From: Anaerolinea thermophila UNI-1
GTDB lineage: Bacteria; Chloroflexota; Anaerolineae; Anaerolineales; Anaerolineaceae
Length of the DNA stretch: 64,000 nt
Direction: 5' to 3'
Assembly: GCF_000199675.1 (NCBI RefSeq)
Contig: NC_014960.1
Span: forward strand, 3,286,001 to 3,350,000
Position numbers and translations under genes: made by a program. Of the stretch, positions 51,775 through 61,006 are shown piece by piece (position 1 is the first letter of the stretch; each line of letters begins with the position of its first letter). The notes beneath the pieces are model-generated. The model was given only the letters and a program-made list of their open reading frames with translations. It ran no database searches and was not told the origin of the DNA.

Positions 51775-53412
51775 ATGGCGCTGGAGCCTTCGGAAATTGC
51801 CAATTTTCTCTCCAAACTGGTGCTGTTTCGCAACATTGCGCCGGAAAAACTGCTCTTTCTGGCGGAGCGCATCGAGGAAGCCCATTTTCACCCCGAAGAC
51901 CTTGTTTTTGAGCAGGGCGGCGATGCCACCGCATTTTACTGGGTCTTTAAGGGGCGCCTGCAGATGCTTCACCTTTCGCGGCAAACGCGCACCGAGGAAA
52001 ATCTGGGCTTTCTGGATGAGGGCGACGCTTTTGGCTACGACCTGTTTGTGGCGCGCGAAATCCACCGCGTCACCGTGCAGGCATTGAGCGATGTGACCCT
52101 TCTGCGCCTGCCGGGGCGGCACATCCGCGATGTGGTGGACGCCATTCCCGAACTCATCCCCCGCCTGCAGTTGATGCTGGACTCGTACAACCTCATGCTG
52201 CGCACCACCCTGCCGTGGGTCAACCCCGAAGAGTTCGTTCACTACATCACCCGCAAGCATCCCATCTTCCTGTGGCTCAGGCTTCTACCCCTGCTCTTGC
52301 TGGGCTTGCCCATCCTGGCGGGCTTTGGCGTGACGGCAATCTTCTCGCCACAGTCCCTGTGGCTGATTCTGTTCATCGCCAGCGCGCTGGTCTTCACCGG
52401 CATTCTGGTCTGGCTCATCGCCGACTGGGCAAACGACTACTACATCGTCACCAGCAAGCGGGTGGTGTTCCAGGAACGCATTGTCCTGCTGTACGAAAGC
52501 CGCACCGAATCGCCCAACGATCAGGTGCAGTCCACCGAGGTAGATACCACCTTCTGGGGGCGCATCTTTGGCTTTGGCAACGTGCGCATCCGCACCTACT
52601 TTGGCTCCATCATCTTCGAGTCTATCCGCATGCCCTACTTTGTCGAGTGGCTGGTGCAGGAACAGGTCAAGCGCGCGCAGTCCAGCCTGCGCCAGGTGGA
52701 AATGAAAGCCCTGGAAGAAACCATCCGGCGGCGGGTGATTCATCCGCAACCGCCCGCGCCGCCTGCTCCCAAACCGCCCGAACCCGCCGCCAAGCCTTCG
52801 CGCCTGCAAGCCTTCCTTGCCGATTTGTTCCACCTGCGCTACGAGAAGGGCGACATGATTCAGTACCGCACGCACTGGTTCATCCTTCTGCGGCGCACCT
52901 TCCTGCCGGGGGTCATCTGGCTGACGCTGGTCGGAACAGGCATCTGGCTGACTGTGGCTACCTTGCAGGGAACCCTGAAAAATTTCCCGCTGGTGGGTGT
53001 GCTGGGGTTGCTCTTTGTGGTTTCGCTGGCAGTGCTGGGCTGGCTGTTGTACAACTACCTGGACTGGCACAACGACATCTACCTCATCACCAACGAGCAG
53101 GTGGTGGACATCAGCCGTAAACCGCTGGGGAGCGAAGAGCGGCGGGCGGCGCCCATCCGCAACATCCTGGGAGTGGAATTCAAGCGCCTGGGTATTTTTG
53201 GTCTGTTGCTCAACTTCGGCACGGTGTACATTCGCGTGGGCGATACCATGCTGACCTTCGATAATGTCTATAACCCCGCCGAGATTCAGCGGGAGATCTT
53301 CCATCGTATTGCCCTGCGCCTGCAACGCGAACGCCAGCAAGCCGCCGCGCAGGATCGTGAGCGCATTCTGGAAGTGCTGGCGGTGTATCACCGCCTGAAG
53401 GATGAGCCTTAA
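51775..53412 (+). CDS. Cyclic-nucleotide-binding membrane protein with two PH-like domains
   Basis: 545 residues with the layout cNMP-binding domain (about 1-140; FRNIAPEKLLFLAERIEE, EGDAFGYDLF), two transmembrane helices (about 162-222), a bPH2 (DUF304-type) domain starting DYYIVTSKRVVFQERI, a Pro-rich linker, two more helices (about 372-425) and a second bPH2 domain (DIYLITNEQVVDISRK). This is a duplicated TM-PH unit joined to a ligand sensor. It probably binds a nucleotide in the cytoplasm and responds at the membrane. The arginine of the canonical phosphate-binding loop is not obvious, so the ligand is uncertain. Confidence 0.85.
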   Translation: MALEPSEIANFLSKLVLFRNIAPEKLLFLAERIEEAHFHPEDLVFEQGGDATAFYWVFKGRLQMLHLSRQTRTEENLGFLDEGDAFGYDLFVAREIHRVTVQALSDVTLLRLPGRHIRDVVDAIPELIPRLQLMLDSYNLMLRTTLPWVNPEEFVHYITRKHPIFLWLRLLPLLLLGLPILAGFGVTAIFSPQSLWLILFIASALVFTGILVWLIADWANDYYIVTSKRVVFQERIVLLYESRTESPNDQVQSTEVDTTFWGRIFGFGNVRIRTYFGSIIFESIRMPYFVEWLVQEQVKRAQSSLRQVEMKALEETIRRRVIHPQPPAPPAPKPPEPAAKPSRLQAFLADLFHLRYEKGDMIQYRTHWFILLRRTFLPGVIWLTLVGTGIWLTVATLQGTLKNFPLVGVLGLLFVVSLAVLGWLLYNYLDWHNDIYLITNEQVVDISRKPLGSEERRAAPIRNILGVEFKRLGIFGLLLNFGTVYIRVGDTMLTFDNVYNPAEIQREIFHRIALRLQRERQQAAAQDRERILEVLAVYHRLKDEP

Positions 53413-53514
53413 TCTCAGTCCGTAGGCAAGGTTCTTGCACCGCCTTCCGAAAGAGCGAAAAGAGCGGGAAAAACTTGCCTCTTTTTGTCTTTTTCGGTAC
53501 CATGATGTACAGAT

Positions 53515-54315
53515 ATGACAACCAGTACCTCTCCCTCTCAGCGTTCGCATCGTCCGCGCCGTGAAAGTCCGGCGGTGAGCACCTGGCGTAACCTGCAGAC
53601 CGTGCTCAGCGTGGCTTTACTGGTGGCTACCGTGTTCACCTTCTGGAATGCTTCCAACCTGTTTGCCGCTCAACGCATGAGCCGCATCAACCGCCTGCTG
53701 GAAGCCGCCCGCAATGTGCAGGAAAGCCTGCCCACGCCCACCCCATCGCCGCGTCCGCCCATCGGCATCGTCGCCGGTCACTGGGGACATGACCCCGGCG
53801 CCGTGTGTCCCGACGGCTTGAGCGAAGAAAGCCTTAACCTGAAGATTGCCACGCTGGTCAAACAGCGCCTGATGCAGGAAGGTTTTCAGGTGGATCTTTT
53901 CCAGGAATTTGACTCGCGCCTGAACGGTTATCAAGCCCTGGTGCTGGTGTCCATCCACAACGATTCCTGCGAGTACATCAACGATCAAGCCACCGGTTTC
54001 AAAGTCGCCGCCGCTCAAGCCAACCAGCAGACCGACAAAACCGAACGCCTGATTGCCTGTCTGGTGGATCGTTACAAACGTACGGTGAACCTGCCCTATC
54101 ACCCCGGCAGTGTCACCGCCGATATGACCGATTACCACGCCTTCAGGGAAATCAGTGCCAACACCCCTGCCGCCATCATCGAGACCGGTTTCATGAATCT
54201 GGATCGCGACATTCTGGTGAATCAGACCGATCAGGTGGCGGAGGGCGTGGCGCGCGGTATCCTGTGCTACCTGCGCAACGAGACCATCAACCCTGGCGGA
54301 GGGGAGGCGCCATGA
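53515..54315 (+). CDS. N-acetylmuramoyl-L-alanine amidase (Amidase_3)
   Basis: 266 residues: a basic N-terminus, one transmembrane or signal helix (about 28-50), a Pro/Thr/Ser linker and an Amidase_3 domain. Zinc ligands are expected in GIVAGHWGHDPGAVCPDG (His), SEESLNLKIA (Glu) and VLVSIHNDSCEY (His); the catalytic Glu is in AAIIETGFMNLDRD. It cuts the bond between muramic acid and the stem peptide. It starts a three-gene cell-wall operon; the next ATG is one base beyond its stop. Confidence 0.9.
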   Translation: MTTSTSPSQRSHRPRRESPAVSTWRNLQTVLSVALLVATVFTFWNASNLFAAQRMSRINRLLEAARNVQESLPTPTPSPRPPIGIVAGHWGHDPGAVCPDGLSEESLNLKIATLVKQRLMQEGFQVDLFQEFDSRLNGYQALVLVSIHNDSCEYINDQATGFKVAAAQANQQTDKTERLIACLVDRYKRTVNLPYHPGSVTADMTDYHAFREISANTPAAIIETGFMNLDRDILVNQTDQVAEGVARGILCYLRNETINPGGGEAP

Positions 54316-54316
54316 G

Positions 54317-55393
54317 ATGACCACCCCCGGGGATGAGCGCACTGCCCACGAAGCCGTCCAGCAAGCCATCCGCGCTCTGCGGCGGCGCGATCGCGCCCAG
54401 GCGCGGTACTGGGCACAGCAAGCGGTGCGCCTTGCCCCCGAAGACGAGCAGGGCTGGCTGGCACTGGCGGCGGTAGCCTCACCGCAGGGCAGTGTTGCCT
54501 ACATCCGCCGCGCGCTGGAACTCAATCCCACCAGCCCCCAAGCCCGCCAAGCCATGCACTGGGCAATCCGCCGACTGCGCGCCCAACCTGCGGCGTATTC
54601 CCTTGCCATCCACCCCGGCTTGACCCTGCCCGCCCTTGACCTGGAAGAAACCCGCCCCCTGCCTGCCGCTCCCGCCCCGGCAACCGCCCCGCGCCCCTTC
54701 ACCCTGCCGCAGAAGTGGATGCGTACCGTTCAGGGCATGGCGCTGGCTCTCTTTCTGGTAATGCTGACCGTGATTACTCTGGGATTTACCGGTGGATGGG
54801 CACCCTGGACGCGGGCTTACGCCGCCGAACGCCCCGCCATGGCACTGCTCAAGCCTACCCTCACCCCCACCCACACCCCCACCGCCACCCCCACTGCCAC
54901 GCCGACCGCCACCCCCACGCCAACTCCCACCGAGACGCCCACGCCCACCCCCACCCACACTCCCGACCCCACCGACACTCCCGAGCCGACCGATACCCCC
55001 GAACCTCAGCGGGACGCACCCGCCCCGCCCATTGAAGCCGATGGACGCTGGATTGACGTGGATCTCTCCGAGCAGAAACTCTACGCCTACGAGGGCGATA
55101 CGCTGGTCAATTCCTTTATTGTCTCCACCGGTACCTGGCTCCACCCCACCGTGCAGGGACAGTTCCGCATCTATGTCAAATACCGCTACGCCGATATGTC
55201 CGGTCCGGGCTACTACCTGCCCGACGTGCCTTATGTGATGTACTTCTACAAGGGCTACGGCTTGCACGGCACCTACTGGCACAACAACTTCGGCACGCCG
55301 ATGAGCCACGGATGTGTCAACCTGCGCACCGAGGATGCCGGCTGGCTTTACAACTGGGCATCGGTGGGAACGCTGGTCAACATCCACGATTGA
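54317..55393 (+). CDS. L,D-transpeptidase (YkuD) with a helical N-terminal domain and a Pro/Thr linker
   Basis: 358 residues. Residues 1-90 are a helical TPR-like cytoplasmic domain (RARYWAQQAVRLAPEDEQGWLALAAV), then a transmembrane helix (about 135-158), a highly Pro/Thr-rich linker (about 175-235) and a YkuD catalytic domain outside: HGTYWHNNFGTPMSHGCVNLR holds the His and the catalytic Cys in SHGCVNL. It forms 3-3 cross-links or attaches proteins to peptidoglycan. The tandem PT linker is from a codon-repeat stretch (54840-55010). Confidence 0.9.
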   Translation: MTTPGDERTAHEAVQQAIRALRRRDRAQARYWAQQAVRLAPEDEQGWLALAAVASPQGSVAYIRRALELNPTSPQARQAMHWAIRRLRAQPAAYSLAIHPGLTLPALDLEETRPLPAAPAPATAPRPFTLPQKWMRTVQGMALALFLVMLTVITLGFTGGWAPWTRAYAAERPAMALLKPTLTPTHTPTATPTATPTATPTPTPTETPTPTPTHTPDPTDTPEPTDTPEPQRDAPAPPIEADGRWIDVDLSEQKLYAYEGDTLVNSFIVSTGTWLHPTVQGQFRIYVKYRYADMSGPGYYLPDVPYVMYFYKGYGLHGTYWHNNFGTPMSHGCVNLRTEDAGWLYNWASVGTLVNIHD

Positions 55394-55396
55394 GGC

Positions 55397-56473
55397 ATGA
55401 CCGATACGCTCTTCGCTTCCGACCTGGCTCACCTTTCGCGGCGCGAGTTCCTGCGCTGGCTGGGCAGAGGCGCGTTGGGATTGTTCGCCCTGCCCTTCCT
55501 CGACCCCTACACCCGCCGGGAGCGCCTCAACCATCCCCCCGACGGTCCAGCCGTGAGCCGTGTGCGCTGTGTGGACGACCACGTGGCGGTGTACGACCGT
55601 CCCTCGTTCTCTGCCGCCCTGCGTCAGGTGTACTGGCGCGACCTGGTCTTTGAGGTGGACGAGGTGGTCATCGGCGATGAACAGCCCGCCCACAACCGCG
55701 TGTGGTATCACCTCAAGGGCAAGGGCTTTGCCCACTCGGGCAAACTCCAGCCCGTAGAGGTGCGCCTCAACCCGCCTGCGGCATCCGTGCCGCCCACCGG
55801 CTGGCTGGCGGAAGTCACCGTCCCCTACACCGACACTCTGCGCGACCTCAACCGTCCTGACCGCCCGGGCTACCGCCTGTACTACAGCACCGTCCACTGG
55901 GTGCAGAAAGTGCTGAAGGACGGCGAAGGCGCGGTGTGGTATCAACTCTGGGATGACAAGTTCAAGCGGGTGTATTACGCCCGCGCCGAGCATCTGCACC
56001 TGCTGAAGCCGGAAGAGATTGCCCCCCTTGCCGAAACCGTGCCCCCCGAAGCCAAACGCATCGAGGTCTGGCTGAAGGATCAACTGGTGATTGCCTACGA
56101 AAACGACGAACCGGTGCTGATCACCCGCGCGGCAACCGGCGGCAAGTTCATTGACGGCGACTACTCCACCCCGCAGGGACGCTACCTCACCAACCGCAAG
56201 CGCCCCTCGCGCCACATGGCATCCGGCGATTTAGCCGCCCCCAACAGTTACGACCTGCCCGGCGTGCCCTGGGTGTGCTACCTGACCGAAAGCGGCATCT
56301 CGTTTCACGGCACGTACTGGCACAACGACTTCGGCAAGCCGCGCAGTCACGGGTGCATCAACCTCTCCCCCGCCGCCGCCCGCTGGATTTACCGCTGGAC
56401 GCACCCCGCCGTGCCTTTCGACCAGGTCACCTGGTGGGAAGATACCGGGACAAGTGTGGTGGTGAGAGGATAA
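55397..56473 (+). CDS. L,D-transpeptidase (YkuD) with a Tat-like signal
   Basis: 358 residues. The N-terminus SRREFLRWLGRGALGLFALPFL matches the twin-arginine signal consensus, so it may be exported folded. Two SH3-like or conserved domains (about 50-200) precede the YkuD domain, where GISFHGTYWHNDFGKPRSHGCINLS gives the catalytic His and Cys. The start is 3 bases after the stop of the preceding transpeptidase, in one operon. The two enzymes share the catalytic motif but differ in anchor and N-terminal domains. Confidence 0.9.
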   Translation: MTDTLFASDLAHLSRREFLRWLGRGALGLFALPFLDPYTRRERLNHPPDGPAVSRVRCVDDHVAVYDRPSFSAALRQVYWRDLVFEVDEVVIGDEQPAHNRVWYHLKGKGFAHSGKLQPVEVRLNPPAASVPPTGWLAEVTVPYTDTLRDLNRPDRPGYRLYYSTVHWVQKVLKDGEGAVWYQLWDDKFKRVYYARAEHLHLLKPEEIAPLAETVPPEAKRIEVWLKDQLVIAYENDEPVLITRAATGGKFIDGDYSTPQGRYLTNRKRPSRHMASGDLAAPNSYDLPGVPWVCYLTESGISFHGTYWHNDFGKPRSHGCINLSPAAARWIYRWTHPAVPFDQVTWWEDTGTSVVVRG

Positions 56474-56479
56474 AAAAAA

Positions 56480-56508
56480 CATCCCCCCGAACATGGTTCG
56501 GGGGGATG
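56480..56508 (-). terminator. Terminator of the GH4 gene
   Basis: A perfect 13-bp stem CATCCCCCCGAAC/GTTCGGGGGGATG around ATG; on the minus strand eight T follow (56479-56472). It lies between convergent genes. Confidence 0.9.
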
Positions 56509-56529
56509 CCTGAGGCAACCTTCAGTGGC

Positions 56530-57876
56530 TTATTTCAGGTAGCCCAGCCACTTTTCCTGATACTCAATCATCGTGTCGAGCAGTTCTTCCAAGCCCTGGT
56601 AGATATCCACCACCGGATCTACCATCAGCGCCTGCAGAGCCAGGGCTTTGGACTTGTGAATCACGGCTTCGGCGGTCAGGTCGTGGACAGCCACCTGATT
56701 CATCAGCAAGCCCTTGAAACCGGCGGGCAGTTTGCCCAGCGGGATGCCATGCACGCCGTTCTTGTCCACGATAGCGGGCACTTCCACGGCAATCCACTCG
56801 GGCAGGTCGTCAATCAAGCCCTTGTTGGGGATGTTGACGGCTTCTTCCACGTAGCCCGCATCGGTGAGGATGCCTTCAATAATTGGCACCACGCGCTCTT
56901 TGAGGGTCAGTTCAATCTTGGGCTGGACGGTGGACAGGTACTGCTTGTAGAAGCGGTAGAAGTCCAGAATCCCGCGGTGATCGGTGACATCGTACGCCCA
57001 CTGGATGTACTCGCCAAAGTGGCTGTCGGAGGTGATGGGCATCAGCCCGAATTTTTCCAGAATGACCTGGAAGACGCGCCGCTCGGGCCAGGCTTCGGTC
57101 TCCACGTGGGCAAAGTCCTCTTTGGTCTCGGGCCATTTGCCGGTTTCCTTGAAGTACTTGTGCTCGGCGCTGAGCGACGGCATGTTGGCAAAGAACGCCG
57201 GGGCTTTGGCGCGGATATCGGGGTAGGCATCCTTGCCGGTATCCTTGTACTTTGCCGAAAGCACCACGCTGAAGTGGTTCAAGCCGCCCGCGCGCACTTC
57301 CAGCGCCTCGTACGGCACGCCCAGAATTTCGGGCAGGAAGCGGCGCAGAGAGCCAATCTCATGGCACAGGCCGATGAATTTGGCATCGGGGAAGGCACGG
57401 TGCACGGTGGTGCAGATGCGGCTCATCGGGTTGGAGAAGTTGAACACGTAGGCATCCGGGCAGATGCGCATCACATCGGCAACGATGTCCAGAATCGGGG
57501 GGATGATGCGCAGGGAGTGGAACAAGCCGCCCGGACCGCCGTTTTCGCCATACACCTGGCGGATGCCGTACTGCTGAGGGATGCGCCAGTCCTGCTCCCA
57601 CAATTCGAAGCGGTCGCCCACTTCGATGGAACTGATGACGAAATCGGCGCCCTGCAGGGCTTCGGCGCGGTTGGTGGTGGCAGAAATGGTAAACGGCAAA
57701 CCGTGCTCTTCGATAAACTGGCGGGCAGTGCGCTCCACCACGCCCATGGTGGTAGGGTTAATATCGTGCAGAACGATGTGACTGCCTTCCAGGACCTTGC
57801 TCTGCAGAATATCGCCAATGGTGCCATAACCGAACTGAGCGCTTCCGGCTCCAATGAGAACAATCGTTTTCTTCAT
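56530..57876 (-). CDS. Glycoside hydrolase family 4 (alpha-glucosidase/galactosidase type)
   Basis: 448 residues. NAD-dependent Rossmann start KKTIVLIGAGSAQFGYGTIGDIL, then the GH4 pattern: VYGENGGPGGLFHSLR, NFSNPMSRI, the metal-binding Cys and His in GLCHEIG and GGLNHFSVV. These enzymes cleave glycosides by an NAD+/Mn2+ elimination mechanism. Residues after NP resemble alpha-glucosidase/alpha-galactosidase members, but specificity is not proven. No transporter gene is adjacent. Confidence 0.93.
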   Translation of the reverse strand: MKKTIVLIGAGSAQFGYGTIGDILQSKVLEGSHIVLHDINPTTMGVVERTARQFIEEHGLPFTISATTNRAEALQGADFVISSIEVGDRFELWEQDWRIPQQYGIRQVYGENGGPGGLFHSLRIIPPILDIVADVMRICPDAYVFNFSNPMSRICTTVHRAFPDAKFIGLCHEIGSLRRFLPEILGVPYEALEVRAGGLNHFSVVLSAKYKDTGKDAYPDIRAKAPAFFANMPSLSAEHKYFKETGKWPETKEDFAHVETEAWPERRVFQVILEKFGLMPITSDSHFGEYIQWAYDVTDHRGILDFYRFYKQYLSTVQPKIELTLKERVVPIIEGILTDAGYVEEAVNIPNKGLIDDLPEWIAVEVPAIVDKNGVHGIPLGKLPAGFKGLLMNQVAVHDLTAEAVIHKSKALALQALMVDPVVDIYQGLEELLDTMIEYQEKWLGYLK

Positions 57877-58009
57877 GTGCGCTTCACTCCATTTTTAAAA
57901 AGTTCAAAAGTGGGGATGGATATATTGTACCCGCTTTTTTGGTAAAAAAGTTAACAAATTCTTTACATCCGTCAAAGGAATGTTATTTTCTCTTTCGCCC
58001 ATGACTTGC

Positions 58010-58017
58010 GATACAAT
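58010..58017 (+). promoter_or_regulatory. Candidate -10 of the S-component-like gene
   Basis: TGCGATACAAT includes an extended -10 (TACAAT) about 60 bases before the ATG at 58078. No clear -35 at the right spacing. Confidence 0.4.
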
Positions 58018-58077
58018 AGGGGACGCAAACTGACGGCGGGGGGCACGTCAGGAAATTCTTTTCTCTGGAGGTTGTCT

Positions 58078-58860
58078 ATGACTCTTTCTCAACCTTCCGG
58101 TGAGGAACGCCGGGTGCAGTTCCTGGGGGGCGCCAGCATTGATGGCGCGCCGGTGGCTTATCTCATCGTGCTGGCGGCGGTGGTGACCGTGCTGGCGTTC
58201 ATCCCCTTCTCTGCCGTGCTGGGCATGGGCGGCTCTTTCCCCATGAGCCAGGGAGTGTACAGCCTGGTGGGCTGGCTGTTGGGTCCGCTTGCCGGGGCGG
58301 TGTCTTCGGGCATCGGCACGCTGATTGGCGTTTTCGTTGCCCCGCACACCACGCGGGTGTGGTACGTCTCGGTGATGAGCGCACTCATCACCAGTTTTGC
58401 CGCCGGCGCCATGGCGGCAGGCGGTAAACGCCGCTTGTGGTGGATTTTGCCTTTCGTCCTGGGCGTGCTGGGCTTCGCGGTGTATGTCGGGCGCGGCTTG
58501 CAGAACGGCGTTGCCCTCTCTACCGCGCTGATGACCACCTTCGTCAACTGGAGCGCGTTGATTCTCTACCTGTTGCCCACCCGTTCCCTCTTCTCCCGCT
58601 GGATTGCCTCGACCCATGTGGCGAAGATGGCGGCCGGGCTGTTCCTCGGCACCTGGATGACCTACGGGCTGGCGCACGTCTGCGCGGGCGCCATCACCTA
58701 CCTGATGTTCAACTGGCCCGCCGAGGTGTGGATGACCCTCATTCCCATCATCCCGGTGGAGTTCGCCACCCGCGGTGCTATTGGCGCAGTCATCGGCACA
58801 GGGGTGATTGCCGGTCTGCGTGCCATCGGGCTGGTCAAGCCCACCCACGCCGCGTATTAA
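58078..58860 (+). CDS. Membrane protein resembling an ECF-transporter S component
   Basis: 260 residues from the ATG at 58078 (GGAGG 8 bases upstream). Six or seven transmembrane helices; GGSFPMSQGVYSLVGWLLGPLAGAVSSGIGTLIGVFVAP resembles the substrate-binding helices of S components (FPLS..V...G...GP..G...G...D). No ECF ATPase or T-component gene is adjacent, so it would need a shared module. The substrate is not predictable. It is followed by a strong terminator. Confidence 0.65.
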   Translation: MTLSQPSGEERRVQFLGGASIDGAPVAYLIVLAAVVTVLAFIPFSAVLGMGGSFPMSQGVYSLVGWLLGPLAGAVSSGIGTLIGVFVAPHTTRVWYVSVMSALITSFAAGAMAAGGKRRLWWILPFVLGVLGFAVYVGRGLQNGVALSTALMTTFVNWSALILYLLPTRSLFSRWIASTHVAKMAAGLFLGTWMTYGLAHVCAGAITYLMFNWPAEVWMTLIPIIPVEFATRGAIGAVIGTGVIAGLRAIGLVKPTHAAY

Positions 58861-58875
58861 GCGAACGCCAAGCCG

Positions 58876-58911
58876 CCGTCTGAGCCTGTTGAAGGCATCG
58901 AGGGGTACACG
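58876..58911. repeat. Dispersed repeat R1, partial copy
   Basis: GTCTGAGCCTGTTGAAGGC followed by ATCGAGGGGTACACG, a partial member of the family seen at 48505. Confidence 0.45.
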
Positions 58912-58955
58912 AACCCCGCGCACCTTGAATACACCCGGTGCGCGGGGTTGTTCTT
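58912..58955 (+). terminator. Terminator after the S-component-like gene
   Basis: Perfect 12-bp stem AACCCCGCGCAC/GTGCGCGGGGTT with a 14-base loop, then GTTCTTCC. Confidence 0.75.
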
Positions 58956-59017
58956 CCGCAAAGATTCTCACCCTGCCCTCTCCCCAAGGGAAAGGACATC
59001 ATTCCAGGCAGGGTTTC

Positions 59018-60202
59018 TCAGCCAATCACGCCCAAACGCTTGCCCACCCGGGCAAAGGCTTCCAGCCCTTTGTCGAGGTCGTCCTTGCTGTGCGCCGCCG
59101 AAATCATCACGCGGATGCGGGCTTTGCCGTGCGGCACGGTGGGATAGCCAATTGCCATGGCAAAGACGCCTTCCTCGAATAACTCGCGGCTGAACTGCTG
59201 AGCCAGCGGGGCTTCGCCCAGCATGATGGGGGTGATGGGGGTGACGCTCACGCCGGTATCGAAGCCCAGTTTTTTCATCTCCGCCTTGAAGTAGCGGGCG
59301 TTTTCCCAGAGGCGGTCCACCAGTTCGGTGGATTCTTCCAGCACGTCAATGGCGGCAATGCAGGCGGCGACATCGGCGGCGGGGGTTGCCGATGAAAACA
59401 GGAAGGGGCGTCCGCGCTGTCTCAGCCACTCCACCACCAGCGGCGAACCGGCGGAGACGCCGCCCACCACGCCAAAGGCTTTGGAGAAAGTGCCAATTTC
59501 AATATCCACCTTGCCGTGCAGGTTGAAATGATCCACAATGCCGCGACCGCCCTTGCCCAGCACACCTTCGCCATGGGCATCGTCCACCATCAGCATGACG
59601 TTGTAGGCACTGGTAACCTCGTAAATTTTATCCAGCGGGGCAATGTCGCCGTCCATGCTGAAGACGCCGTCGGTGATGGCGATGGCGCGCCGGTAGGTGC
59701 CTTCGTTCTCGCGGATGCGCGCTTCCAGGTCCACCGGGTCGGCGTGGGCATAGCGCACAATGCGCGCGCCCGAAAGACGGCATCCGTCAATGATGCTGGC
59801 GTGGTTGAGTTCGTCGGAGAAGACCACGTCCTCTTTGCCCACCAGCGCGGCGATGGTCGCCAGGTTGGCGGTGAAGCCGGACTGGAAGGTAATGGCGGCA
59901 TCTACACCCTTGAAGGCGGCGATGCGCCGTTCCAGTTCGGTGTGCAGGTCCAGCGTCCCGGCAATGGTACGCACCGCACCCGGACCCACCCCGTACTTTT
60001 CCAGCGCCTGGCGGGCTTTTTCCACCAGCCGCGGATGATTGGCAAAGCCCAGGTAGTTGTTGGAACAGAAGTTGAGCACACGCTTGCCGTCCACCACCAG
60101 CCATGCCCCCTGCGGGGTGGAGATGGTGCGGATGCGGTTGTACAGCCCGGATTCTTTCAGACGGTCGAGTTCATCCTGAATCCACTGCAGACGTTCGCTC
60201 AT
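59018..60202 (-). CDS. kbl: Glycine C-acetyltransferase (2-amino-3-ketobutyrate CoA ligase)
   Basis: 394 residues of the alpha-oxoamine synthase family, PLP-dependent. Landmarks: NFCSNNYLGFANHP, GPGAVRTIAGTLDLHTELE, FSDELNHASIIDG, DDAHGEGVLGKGGRG, and the PLP lysine in GTFSKAFGVVGG. The length and the SRTIAGT-like segment match KBL over BioF. It splits 2-amino-3-ketobutyrate with CoA in threonine breakdown. No threonine dehydrogenase gene is adjacent. Confidence 0.9.
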   Translation of the reverse strand: MSERLQWIQDELDRLKESGLYNRIRTISTPQGAWLVVDGKRVLNFCSNNYLGFANHPRLVEKARQALEKYGVGPGAVRTIAGTLDLHTELERRIAAFKGVDAAITFQSGFTANLATIAALVGKEDVVFSDELNHASIIDGCRLSGARIVRYAHADPVDLEARIRENEGTYRRAIAITDGVFSMDGDIAPLDKIYEVTSAYNVMLMVDDAHGEGVLGKGGRGIVDHFNLHGKVDIEIGTFSKAFGVVGGVSAGSPLVVEWLRQRGRPFLFSSATPAADVAACIAAIDVLEESTELVDRLWENARYFKAEMKKLGFDTGVSVTPITPIMLGEAPLAQQFSRELFEEGVFAMAIGYPTVPHGKARIRVMISAAHSKDDLDKGLEAFARVGKRLGVIG

Positions 60203-60223
60203 GGTATGTTACTCCTCATGGGT

Positions 60224-61006
60224 TTAGAAAAAAGTCATCAACACCAGAAACAGAAGCACACCGGCTTCTGCCACTGCCACCACGAACGCGCGGTTTAAAC
60301 TGCGCGTATCTTCCAGCGAGAGGTTCGGATATTCGCCGCGCAGTGCCAGCAAAGGACCTGCCAGCGCGGCAAATACGCCCCCGGCAATCAGCCCGCCAAG
60401 ATGCCCCCAGTTGTCAATACCCGGCGATAAGCCCAGCACCAGGTTAATGCCAATGATGAACACGGTGTTCCACAAGGCCGAGACAGCTTCTTTACCAAAC
60501 CATCTGCGGTTATAGTAAAGGAAAACCGCTTCTGCCGCCACCACGCCAAAGAGCGCGGTGGATGCCCCGGCAGAGTTCTCCGGCGAGAGCAGGTAAGAAA
60601 GCACCACCCCGCCCAGTCCGCCGATAAAGTAGAGCAGAAGGAAACGTCGCCGTCCATAATGCCGTTCCAGCGAAACGCCAAAGGCATACAGCGCGTACAT
60701 GTTGAAGGCAATGTGCGGGAGCGAGACGTGCAGGAACATCGGCGTAATCAGACGCCAGAACTCCCCCTGCTGGATGAGCGTATTGCTCTTGGCGCCCATT
60801 GCCAGCAAAAGGTCGTATCCAAAGAGGGGGCGCGAGAGCATCTGCAGAAGATACACGCCAACGGTCACTCCCAGGAGAATGTACGTCACCAGCGGCTTGG
60901 TGAGCGGGACGCGCACCTGCGCCGGCTCAACCCTGCCCAGTTCGGCGGGCGGTTGGGTTTCCGAAGGCTGAGATGCGGGCGATCCGGAAGGCAAACTCAC
61001 AGGCAC
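60224..61006 (-). CDS. Rhomboid-family intramembrane serine protease
   Basis: 260 residues, with a Pro/Ser-rich cytoplasmic N-terminus and about six helices. Landmarks: WRLITPMFLHVSLPHIAFNMYALY, the catalytic serine in SAGASTALFGVV (GxSx) and the catalytic His in NWGHLGGLIAGG. It cleaves transmembrane segments of substrates. The gmk stop overlaps its start (10 bases), so it is translationally coupled to gmk. Confidence 0.92.
   Translation of the reverse strand: MPVSLPSGSPASQPSETQPPAELGRVEPAQVRVPLTKPLVTYILLGVTVGVYLLQMLSRPLFGYDLLLAMGAKSNTLIQQGEFWRLITPMFLHVSLPHIAFNMYALYAFGVSLERHYGRRRFLLLYFIGGLGGVVLSYLLSPENSAGASTALFGVVAAEAVFLYYNRRWFGKEAVSALWNTVFIIGINLVLGLSPGIDNWGHLGGLIAGGVFAALAGPLLALRGEYPNLSLEDTRSLNRAFVVAVAEAGVLLFLVLMTFF

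Noticed and set aside
54840..55010. Separate repeat gene or microsatellite
   Set aside because: The CC/AC-rich stretch is the in-frame Pro/Thr linker of the transpeptidase.
56275..57945. 556-residue plus-strand frame opposite GH4
   Set aside because: It runs over the end of the transpeptidase gene, the terminator and the GH4 gene; no domain.
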